Position numbers and translations under genes: made by a program. From JAJPXI01 sp045595705 (lineage in GTDB: Bacteria > Bacillota > Clostridia > Oscillospirales > Oscillospiraceae), in the NCBI GenBank assembly GCA_045595705.1, contig JAZOBA010000060.1, positions 1 through 20,881 on the forward strand: a stretch of DNA of 20,881 bases, given 5' to 3'. The notes below the pieces were generated by a model. It was not told the DNA's origin. It was given only the letters and a program-made list of their open reading frames with translations, and made no database searches. This document shows positions 7,614-13,547 of the stretch, piece by piece; position 1 is the stretch's first letter; each line of letters begins with the position of its first letter.

Positions 7614-8033
7614 ATGACGGAAAAGGTGTGGGGAAACGAATACCGAACCACCATGGTATGTGTAGATTCTTACACGGACGGAGAACCCAATGGGCGGCTA
7701 TATAACAAGCATCTCCCGGAGGGGAAGATGTTTCGCGGTATGACGCAGTTTCTGGTGGAAATGGAACGTGTGCTGGATGAAATGGATTTTCCCAGAGCAT
7801 ATACCGCCACAAGAACGTTTTCATCTGTAGCAGAACGCAAAACAGGATCACCGGAAGGGGAATTCCGGATGGGCGCCGCCGCCACCTTTGCGGTGCGTAT
7901 TCTGTTTCGGCAGAACGCCAGCTGGCAGGGCAGTGTGACCTGGCTGGATGGAAGGCAGGAGCAGAGTTTTCGCAGCGTACTGGAACTGATTTTGCTGATG
8001 GACAATGTATTGAGCAGCGAAACAGTGGCTTGA
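7614..8033 (+). CDS. Small protein of unknown function in the surface-protein locus
   Basis: This 139-residue protein starts MTEKVWGNEYRTTMVCVDSY and ends in a segment, FAVRILFRQNASWQGSVTWL then EGRQEQ-like and SFRSVLELILLMD. It has no signal peptide or membrane helix, so it is probably cytoplasmic. It looks like a conserved small protein seen in gut Clostridia, but I know of no function and do not assign one. The ATG at 7614 was chosen because AAAGGAGG (7599-7606) is 7 bp upstream; an in-frame TTG at 7587 precedes the ribosome-binding site. Its promoter module is shared with the surface protein and the sortase, which links it to surface display or its control. The region beyond its stop (8034-8098) holds an inverted copy of the repeat motif. 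Confidence 0.85.
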   Translation: MTEKVWGNEYRTTMVCVDSYTDGEPNGRLYNKHLPEGKMFRGMTQFLVEMERVLDEMDFPRAYTATRTFSSVAERKTGSPEGEFRMGAAATFAVRILFRQNASWQGSVTWLDGRQEQSFRSVLELILLMDNVLSSETVA

Positions 8034-8062
8034 TTCCCCATCGGTTACAGAATGGCAAGAAA

Positions 8063-8132
8063 AATAATAAGTGAAAAATTGAACGACCAAATCGAAAATG
8101 TAACCGAAAATATTACCAATGGATGTTATAAC
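8063..8132 (+). promoter_or_regulatory. Tandem-repeat promoter module, copy B (surface-protein gene)
   Basis: TGTAACC (8099-8105) and TATTACC (8111-8117) are 12 bp apart and followed after exactly 9 bp by TATAAC (8127-8132), with TG at 8124-8125. TTGAA (8079-8083) keeps the same distance upstream as in the other two copies. An inverted copy of the 8-mer, CGGTTACA, lies at 8042-8049. Transcription from this site would begin near 8139, leaving room for the riboswitch in the 5' leader. Confidence 0.75.
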
Positions 8133-8179
8133 AAACACACAGAAACAAAAACGCGCAAACCTGGAAGAAAGTTCGTAAA

Positions 8180-8253
8180 CGGCAAACCATCCGAAAGGGT
8201 GGGACGCAAAGCAAGCTGGCTAAGGTCAAATGACTATGCCGGAGCAGCTGCCG
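8180..8253 (+). ncRNA. Cyclic-di-GMP-I (GEMM) riboswitch
   Basis: The leader contains the hallmark GEMM-I core: GGCAAACC (8181-8188), a CCATCC/GGGTGG stem capped by a GAAA tetraloop (8187-8202), and GGGACGCAAAGC (8201-8212). A second arm with a GTCA/TGAC stem follows. The closing helix P1 is CGGC (8180-8183) with GCCG (8250-8253). It lies between the copy-B promoter and the surface-protein start, so it should couple that protein's expression to c-di-GMP. No T-run terminator follows; instead a hairpin can cover the ribosome-binding site. That suggests translational control. Whether ligand turns expression on or off cannot be read from the sequence. Confidence 0.95.
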
Positions 8254-8255
8254 AA

Positions 8256-8291
8256 ATTTCCTCCCCTCTCAAATTGGAAAGGAGAAGAAAT
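8256..8291 (+). promoter_or_regulatory. Hairpin able to sequester the ribosome-binding site (riboswitch expression platform)
   Basis: ATTTCCTCC (8256-8264) can pair with GGAG (8281-8284) and GAAAT (8287-8291), leaving a 2-nt AA bulge and a 16-nt loop. GGAG is the ribosome-binding site of the surface-protein gene. The hairpin starts 3 nt after the aptamer's P1, as expected for an expression platform, but its stability was not calculated. Confidence 0.5.
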
Positions 8292-8292
8292 T

Positions 8293-10776
8293 ATGGCACA
8301 ATTAAAATGGAAGAAAGCGGTCTCCCTCATTATGGCGCTGGTCATGGTGCTTGGTATGATCAATATCGGTGCAGTTGCTGCCGACGTTCCCGCACTGGTG
8401 CAGAACTTCGACGACACCTGGTATCATCAGGATGGCACCGCAGGGACGGAACAGGATTGGGAAATCCATCTGTCCAAGGCTGCTGCACCCACCGCCGTTG
8501 AAAATGTCTACGACATTACATTGACGGTAGAAACCAAGAATACCTCGGTCCAGCTGGCGGGTGCCACCCATGGCGCGGTTGCACTGGTGTTGGATGTGTC
8601 CAGCTCCATGTCATGGGGTTCCGGCGTCTGCCGCGACTGCGATCACGGCAAAAATGAATCCATCCACACCCGCCGGCAGACGGCCGGATACCACAGATTC
8701 AACGAGGCTTCCCATCTGGACCTTCTGAAAGAGGCTGTTATCGCCTTCCTTGACAGTTATGTAGAGGACGCAGAGGCCAATGACAAGCGGCTGGTTTCAA
8801 TCGTGGCGTTCCACACCGATGCTTCCACCGTACAAAGTTGGATCGATGTAAACGATGCTGGCAATCTGGCCGCTGTCAAGAGCGTGGTCGAGAAGCTGTC
8901 CAGCAAAACCGGAACCAACATTGAGGCTGGTTTGGTTCTGGGGCGCAATCTGCTGAACACTTCCGAGCTAGATGGCATTCCTTTGGCCAATCAAAGTATG
9001 ATTCTCTTTAGTGACGGCAGCCCCACCAGAGCGGTAGGCGATGTAAACAACACCAGCACCTCTAACGTGACCTCCGGAAATGGTAACTCAAGCGATGATC
9101 TAGACGATATTCTGGCTGCTGTCCGTGCGAAAAAGCTGGCTGTGGCCTATAACACCGACGCAGATTTGCTTAACAGTGTTTTTGGCTCTTCCAACGTGAT
9201 TTCCTCCGGTGCCGGCTCTCTGGTGCTGGATCTGGCATCCGAAGCAGGAAAGGTTGTCACCACCAAGACCAATGCCAGCACCGTGACCGATCCTATGGGC
9301 TTCGGTGTCACCATGGTGAGCGTGACCTCCGCGTATGACAACGCTGCTCAGATCTGGGATTTGAGCCAGTACACTCCCTCCGTTATCGATGGTGTGACGA
9401 CCTACACCATCACCTATCAGGTGGAGATTGACCCCTTTGCTGTCAGTGCCGATGCTGACTATCCCGGTTACACCGTTCTGACTCCCGCCAACGGAATCAC
9501 TACCTTGAATTACACCGTGGGCGATAGTGCTGCCCCCATCGCCGCACGGTTCAATCCTCCCAACATTCGTGGTATCCTGCCGGCCTATGACCTGATTGTC
9601 AACTGGGTGGATCAGGATGGCAATACCTTGGCTGAGCAGGAGATATTCTCTGCGCTGATCCACGGCACCTCCTACACCACCGAGCAGAAGAGCTTCGAGG
9701 GTTACACCTTCGAGCGCACCGAGGGCGACGCTGTTTCCGGCACTATGGACGGTAACAAGGCAGTCACCTACGTCTACTCCAAGGATCCCGCCATCTACAC
9801 CCTGACCGTGAAGTGGGAGGATGAGGCCGGTACTCCTCTGGCCGGCACTCTGACCGAGAGCAAGGAAGAGGGCACCTCCTACACCACCGAGCAGAAGAAC
9901 TTCGAGGGTTACACCTTTGAGCGCACCGAGGGCGACGCTGTTTCCGGCACTATGGACGGCAACAAGGCAGTCACCTACGTCTACTCCAAGGATCCCGCTC
10001 CTGAGCCTGAGCCCGAGCCCGAGCCTGAGCCTGAGCCCGAGCCCGAGCCTGAGCCCGAGCCTGAGCCCGAGCCTGAGCCTGAGCCTGAGCCCGAGCCCGA
10101 ACCCGAACCCGAACCCGAACCGATCATTCCTGTTATCATTTGGAGTAAGTACGATGTGATTTACCGGTATGTAGGAACGGTTCCCTTCTATGCGCCCGAA
10201 GTGCCTTCCACTACTGAATATAAAGCAAACACGGAGGTTCGCGTAGCCGAGAGCCCCGCCATGGAAGGATTCACCTTCTCCGGGTGGAGCACCTCGGATG
10301 TGACCATCACCAACGGCAGTTTTGAAATGCCTCGTGCGACGGTGGTTCTGAAGGGCTACTGGACAAGAAATCCCTTTGTGTATACTCTGACTGTCAACTG
10401 GGTGGATGAGACTGGCACTTCTCTGGCCGACACTCTGATCGAGAGCAGGGAAGAGGGTGCCTTCTATACCACGGAACAGAAGAGTTTTGAAGGTTACGCC
10501 TTCAAGGAAATCATCGGCGATGCTGCTTCTGGTGAAATAAACGGATTCAAACAGGTCACCTATGTCTACGAAGAAATTGTGTTGCCTGAAACCGATTCTG
10601 AACTCGATCCCGAACTCGATCCCGAACTCGATCCTGAAACCATTGACATTCCTGATGAGGAAGTTCCTTTGGCTGAGGTTCCTCAGACCGGCGATCCCAT
10701 CTTCTTCTATGCCGCCGCAGCCGCCGTTTCCGGTCTGGTCTGGCTGGGACTGAAGAAAAAGAAGGAAGAGGACTGA
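8293..10776 (+). CDS. Cell-wall-anchored VWA / MucBP-like repeat surface protein
   Basis: This 827-residue exported protein has a signal peptide at residues 1-30 (KWKK, a hydrophobic stretch, then AVAA). A von Willebrand A domain spans about 85-300 with MIDAS motif D101-x-S-x-S, a CRDCDHG insertion and LFSDGSPT. MucBP-like repeats are at about 433-500 and 501-569, followed by a P(EP)20 linker (570-610). An InlB/Flg_new-like beta module (611-695) and a third repeat (696-763) come next. The C-terminus has acidic ELDP repeats, sorting motif VPQTG (796-800), a hydrophobic helix and KKKKEED. It is probably an adhesin anchored by the downstream sortase. The start at 8293 follows GGAG (8281-8284); an in-frame upstream start would overlap the riboswitch. 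Confidence 0.93.
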   Translation: MAQLKWKKAVSLIMALVMVLGMINIGAVAADVPALVQNFDDTWYHQDGTAGTEQDWEIHLSKAAAPTAVENVYDITLTVETKNTSVQLAGATHGAVALVLDVSSSMSWGSGVCRDCDHGKNESIHTRRQTAGYHRFNEASHLDLLKEAVIAFLDSYVEDAEANDKRLVSIVAFHTDASTVQSWIDVNDAGNLAAVKSVVEKLSSKTGTNIEAGLVLGRNLLNTSELDGIPLANQSMILFSDGSPTRAVGDVNNTSTSNVTSGNGNSSDDLDDILAAVRAKKLAVAYNTDADLLNSVFGSSNVISSGAGSLVLDLASEAGKVVTTKTNASTVTDPMGFGVTMVSVTSAYDNAAQIWDLSQYTPSVIDGVTTYTITYQVEIDPFAVSADADYPGYTVLTPANGITTLNYTVGDSAAPIAARFNPPNIRGILPAYDLIVNWVDQDGNTLAEQEIFSALIHGTSYTTEQKSFEGYTFERTEGDAVSGTMDGNKAVTYVYSKDPAIYTLTVKWEDEAGTPLAGTLTESKEEGTSYTTEQKNFEGYTFERTEGDAVSGTMDGNKAVTYVYSKDPAPEPEPEPEPEPEPEPEPEPEPEPEPEPEPEPEPEPEPEPEPIIPVIIWSKYDVIYRYVGTVPFYAPEVPSTTEYKANTEVRVAESPAMEGFTFSGWSTSDVTITNGSFEMPRATVVLKGYWTRNPFVYTLTVNWVDETGTSLADTLIESREEGAFYTTEQKSFEGYAFKEIIGDAASGEINGFKQVTYVYEEIVLPETDSELDPELDPELDPETIDIPDEEVPLAEVPQTGDPIFFYAAAAAVSGLVWLGLKKKKEED
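9665..9999 (+). repeat. Near-identical 207-bp tandem repeat units in the surface protein
   Basis: Segments 9665-9792 and 9872-9999 differ at only a few bases and are offset by 207 bp (69 codons). They encode GTSYTTEQK(S/N)FEGYTFE and the following residues. The high DNA identity points to recent duplication or gene conversion. The third, diverged unit begins near 10378. Confidence 0.85.
10000..10122 (+). repeat. Hexanucleotide tract encoding P(EP)20
   Basis: There are 41 codons of alternating Pro and Glu (CC(T/C/G) and GA(G/A)) in tandem 6-bp units. It forms an extended, charged stalk between repeat 2 and the InlB-like module. Because the unit is two codons, copy-number change would alter stalk length without breaking the frame. 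Confidence 0.95.
10600..10635 (+). repeat. Three 12-bp repeats encoding ELDP
   Basis: GAACTCGATCC(C/T) occurs three times in tandem at 10600, 10612 and 10624 and encodes ELDP three times. It is an acidic spacer shortly before the VPQTG sorting signal. Confidence 0.9.
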
Positions 10777-10812
10777 GTCGCAAAGTGAAACGCAAAACCG
10801 TATAAGTGAACC

Positions 10813-10850
10813 CCCGGGGCTGCGGAATTTCCTCCGCAGCCCCGGGTTTT
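10813..10850 (+). terminator. Intrinsic terminator after the surface-protein gene
   Basis: A perfect 14-bp stem (10813-10826 with 10833-10846, core GGGGCTGCGGA) with a 6-nt loop is followed by TTTT (10847-10850). It separates the surface-protein transcript from the sortase, which has its own promoter module. Confidence 0.9.
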
Positions 10851-10862
10851 CCTGTTTCTGTG

Positions 10863-10932
10863 ATAAAAAAAGATTGTTTTGAAGGACAAAAAAGGAAATA
10901 TAACCGCTTTTATTACCGGAGGATGGTATGCT
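10863..10932 (+). promoter_or_regulatory. Tandem-repeat promoter module, copy C (sortase gene)
   Basis: TATAACC (10899-10905) and TATTACC (10911-10917) are 12 bp apart. Nine bases later comes TATGCT (10927-10932), with TG at 10924-10925. The A-tract ATAAAAAAAGAT (10863-10874) and TTTTGAA (10877-10883) match copy A at a constant offset of 3364 bp, so the whole 70-bp block aligns without gaps. A -35 hexamer is again missing. Confidence 0.75.
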
Positions 10933-10972
10933 GACAGTGTAAAAGCAGAGGACTACCCAAAGGGGGGATTGG

Positions 10973-11836
10973 ATGAAGCGAAAACTGCGAAACGGAATTT
11001 CGGTTTTGCTCATGAGCGTGTTTGTGGTCTGCGGCGCGCTGGTGGTGCAGCAGGTACACGATTATCAGACGGCGGACCGTGCCTATAATGAAGCGCAGGA
11101 GCTTGTCCTGCCCTCCGTTCCGGAACCCACGCCTGCGGCAGAGCCGGGGCCCGCCCTTGCGGAACCGGCGCCGCTGCCTGAAATTCCGGTGCCCATGGCG
11201 CCTGAACCGGAGCAGAACGAGCCGGAGCAGAAAGCGCTGGAGGAACACGCACAGTTCCTGCTGGAGTTGGATCTGGATGTTCTGCGGCAGACCAATGAAC
11301 GGGTGCTGGGATGGATTCACATTCCCGGCAGCCCGGTTGATTACCCATTGCTGCAGGTGCACAACAACAACGAGTATCTGCGCCGGGCCTGGGACGGCAC
11401 ACCCAATCAGGCCGGATGCATTTTTCTGGAGTGCAGAAACAGCCGTGATTTCAGCGATTTCAATACACTGATTTACGGACACTATATGCGAAACGGCAAG
11501 ATGTTCGGGTCACTGCACCGTTATCAGGAGCAGGAATACCGGGACGCACATCGGTATATTTACATCGTTACCGATGAAAGTGTGCGTCGGTATGAAGTGT
11601 TTGCCGCTTACGAGGCTGACGTAGTCAGTGACACTTATCGGCTGTATTTTGAAGATGACGCAAGAAAGCAGAGTGTGCTGGATTTCTATACAGGAAAATC
11701 CGTTGTTGACAGTGAGAAGATCCCCGCCGTGGAGGACAACATTCTGACTCTGTCCACCTGCACAGGTACCGGAACATACGATACCCGCTGGGTGGTACAG
11801 GCGGTGCTGGACGGGGAATTTGTCCGCGGAAAATAA
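10973..11836 (+). CDS. Class B sortase
   Basis: This 287-residue membrane-anchored transpeptidase has an N-terminal helix (about 8-28) and a Pro/Glu/Ala-rich stalk (about 45-85). A catalytic beta-barrel follows, with VLGWIHIPGSPVDYPLLQ and NTLIYGHYM. The catalytic residues are visible: H170 (YGH), C263 (TLSTC) and R272 (DTRW). Class B sortases cleave a short sorting motif between Thr and Gly and attach the substrate to cell-wall peptide. The VPQTG protein immediately upstream is the likely substrate. The ATG at 10973 follows AAAGGGGGGA (10959-10968). It is separated from the substrate gene by a terminator but shares its promoter module. Confidence 0.94.
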   Translation: MKRKLRNGISVLLMSVFVVCGALVVQQVHDYQTADRAYNEAQELVLPSVPEPTPAAEPGPALAEPAPLPEIPVPMAPEPEQNEPEQKALEEHAQFLLELDLDVLRQTNERVLGWIHIPGSPVDYPLLQVHNNNEYLRRAWDGTPNQAGCIFLECRNSRDFSDFNTLIYGHYMRNGKMFGSLHRYQEQEYRDAHRYIYIVTDESVRRYEVFAAYEADVVSDTYRLYFEDDARKQSVLDFYTGKSVVDSEKIPAVEDNILTLSTCTGTGTYDTRWVVQAVLDGEFVRGK

Positions 11837-11865
11837 AAAGAGCCGAAACCGGCAGGTTTTGGCTC
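11835..11865 (-). terminator. Terminator-like hairpin, minus strand (regulator transcript)
   Basis: Read on the minus strand, the hairpin at 11840-11865 (11-bp arms, TGCC loop) is followed by TTTTT (11839-11835). It would end a transcript coming from the regulator gene after it crosses the hairpin-rich element. The plus strand has no T-run here. Confidence 0.55.
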
Positions 11866-12118
11866 AGAGTGTGTCAAAGAACCTCGAATCAAACGCGTAG
11901 GTGACAGTGCGTGCGGGGGTGCTCGAGGGGGCGGCAGCCCGCCTCGAGTGAGATCGAATGCCTCGCAAGCCTTGCCACGCAAGGCACAGCGACTCGCAGC
12001 GCGAGGACTTTTGTGCCGCAACGCGGCAGGAAAGTAACGGCATTTTGAAGCCTGTCAAAAAGACCGAAGGACTTTTTTGACAGGCTGAGAGCCGAAACCG
12101 GCAGGTTTCGGCTCAGAG
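11839..12118. repeat. Hairpin-rich intergenic element flanked by a 31-bp direct repeat
   Basis: The gap between the convergent sortase and regulator genes has no credible gene. A 31-bp sequence containing hairpin GAGCCGAAACC-GGCA-GGTTTCGGCTC occurs at 11839-11869 and 12088-12118 with one mismatch. Between the copies are further stems: CTCGAGG (11922/11942), GCCTTGC-CAC-GCAAGGC (11969-11985), CTCGC-AGC-GCGAG (11993-12005), TGCCGC-AAC-GCGGCA (12014-12028) and AGCCTGTCAAAAA with its complement (12049-12086). It could be a repeat/MITE-like element or a structured RNA. I cannot tell which. Confidence 0.6.
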
Positions 12119-12123
12119 GATAT

Positions 12124-13344
12124 TCAGAATTCCGGGTGAGGTGCAGCACCCAGTGGCTCCAACGGCTGAACACTGTAGTGGATGTCAGCCGGGGAGTGGG
12201 GATACTGGCGGTGAAAGGTCTTTAGGATCCGCTGACACACGGCGCAGCTGTTTTCGTAGTTGGCCTGGGGCAGCATAACGATCAGCTGAGAAGCGCTGCA
12301 GCGGGTGACCACGTCGCCTTGACGCAGATTGTTAACAATGAGATCCTGCAGATTGTTCATGGCCAGATCCAGACTGCGGCGGGCCAGTTCCTTGCCCCGG
12401 GGACCGTGAATGGAGAACAGGGCGATGTGGATCACCTCTCCGCTGCGGAGGATACTCCGGGCCTGCACCTGATACAGCAGCTTGAAGAAATCGTACTCGC
12501 AGTACAGGGCGCCTTTGGCGCCGGCCGGTTCCTTCAGTTGGTCACGTACTGTGCCGACGGGAACCGAGAAACCGCCCTCTTCCCGGGAGGCCTCGCGGTA
12601 CAGGGTGCGGCTTTCATCGCTGGGCATAACGCCGAAGGTGGAGAAAAGCAGTTCGCTCATTTCCTCATAGGCGCGCAGGGCGCCGGCGCGGTCCTTTCGG
12701 GCGATACGGGCACGCATGAGATGCTGGTACAGCGCTTCGCTGTAGGGCTCGATTTTCAGAGCGTGTTCGCACAGGGCAGAAATATCCGCCCACTGTTCCC
12801 GGCGCTCCAGCAGAGAAAGGGCCTGCTCGGCGGCGTTCAGGAACATCTGGTGATAATAGGCGCTGATGGGCATGACCCAGGGTTCCATGGACAATTTGGG
12901 AAGAAAGTCGCCCTGATAGAGTTCCAGCGCACGCAGGTACAAATCAAGCCGGGGGTCTTCCTCCGCGGTGTGTTCGGCCTGTTTGCAGAGCGTTTCGAAT
13001 TCCTCCACATCCAGATGCAGTGGGATGTCAGTATTCCAGGCGTAGGTGCCGTTTTTGCGGATGATCCAGTGATGGCCGGCGTCGTCATCCACCTGATTGA
13101 GCATGGTGCGCGCCCGGTAGAACATGGCTTTTAAACGGCCGTTGGGATCGGCAGAATCGTCGTTTCCGGCACCCTGAAGCAGGGACAGATAATTGTCTTG
13201 CGTGGTGGTCGAATTACGGCAGAAAATTAAGTAAGCCAGCAAAAGCCAGACCTTTTTCATGCGGTTGCTTCGGTCATCTACGCCGTGTGCGCCGTACCGG
13301 ATGGAGAAGGTGCCCAGCATAGTAACATAGACAGTTGGAGGCAC
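12124..13344 (-). CDS. SARP/BTAD-type transcriptional regulator with degenerate GGDEF-like C-terminus
   Basis: This 406-residue soluble regulator has an OmpR-like winged helix (about 1-110; VYVTMLGTFSI, KKVWLLLAYL, LKAMFYRARTML). The bacterial transcriptional activation domain spans about 112-255 (LDVEEFETL, LYQGDFLP, LCEHALKIEPYSEALYQHLM, ALRAYEEM). A C-terminal region (about 280-392) resembles a GGDEF fold but has RCSASQLIVML (348-358) in place of RxGGDEF, so cyclase activity is unlikely; it may sense or dimerise. The GTG at 13342-13344 follows GAGG (13353-13356). An ATG 19 codons upstream sits 2 bp from the -10, so it would not be in the transcript with a normal leader. It is the best local candidate to bind the tandem-repeat promoters. 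Confidence 0.88.
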   Translation of the reverse strand: MPPTVYVTMLGTFSIRYGAHGVDDRSNRMKKVWLLLAYLIFCRNSTTTQDNYLSLLQGAGNDDSADPNGRLKAMFYRARTMLNQVDDDAGHHWIIRKNGTYAWNTDIPLHLDVEEFETLCKQAEHTAEEDPRLDLYLRALELYQGDFLPKLSMEPWVMPISAYYHQMFLNAAEQALSLLERREQWADISALCEHALKIEPYSEALYQHLMRARIARKDRAGALRAYEEMSELLFSTFGVMPSDESRTLYREASREEGGFSVPVGTVRDQLKEPAGAKGALYCEYDFFKLLYQVQARSILRSGEVIHIALFSIHGPRGKELARRSLDLAMNNLQDLIVNNLRQGDVVTRCSASQLIVMLPQANYENSCAVCQRILKTFHRQYPHSPADIHYSVQPLEPLGAAPHPEF

Positions 13345-13403
13345 GGTATTCACCTCGACTTCTTTTACACATTTATTTAAAATAACAGGATTAATTTGCA
13401 TTC

Positions 13404-13433
13404 ATCATATCAGACAATACCGGGACATTTCAA
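13404..13433 (-). promoter_or_regulatory. Promoter of the SARP-like regulator
   Basis: On the minus strand TTGAAA (13428-13433), an 18-bp spacer and TATGAT (13404-13409) with TG one base upstream (extended -10) form a good housekeeping promoter. The tandem 7-bp repeats of the surface-protein locus are absent, so direct autoregulation through that motif is not indicated. Confidence 0.65.
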
Positions 13434-13464
13434 TAGGCGCAGAGCAAATTTTTCGGGTTTTCTC

Positions 13465-13494
13465 TTTTCAGAACAAAACGGGAATTGATATAAT
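13465..13494 (+). promoter_or_regulatory. Promoter of the transglutaminase-like lipoprotein and pilus-type operon
   Basis: A consensus TATAAT (13489-13494) with TG at 13486-13487 (extended -10) and a TTTTCA -35 (13465-13470, 18-bp spacing) lies 53 bp before the start codon. It is divergent from the regulator promoter within a 200-bp gap. It lacks the tandem-repeat module. Confidence 0.65.
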
Positions 13495-13547
13495 GAGAAA
13501 AACCCGTCCAGAAGGAAATTGCCTGCAAACACAACGGGGTGATGGCA

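Noticed and set aside
10000..10122. CRISPR-like short repeats
   Set aside because: The units are contiguous 6-bp codon pairs without spacers and encode a Pro-Glu stalk.
9100..11013. A 637-codon open frame on the minus strand
   Set aside because: It is antisense to the surface protein, its length comes from the repetitive Pro-Glu codons, and the plus strand has clear domains and start signals.
11840..11865. Terminator for the sortase gene on the plus strand
   Set aside because: No T-run follows the hairpin on that strand; the T-run is on the minus strand.
13399..13401. ATG start for the SARP-like regulator
   Set aside because: It lies 2 bp from the -10 hexamer, so it would not be in the transcript with a normal leader; GTG at 13342-13344 has a proper ribosome-binding site.
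13441..13494. A fourth tandem-repeat promoter ahead of the transglutaminase-like gene
   Set aside because: At the expected positions upstream of TATAAT the 7-mers are absent; the promoter is a standard extended -10 type.
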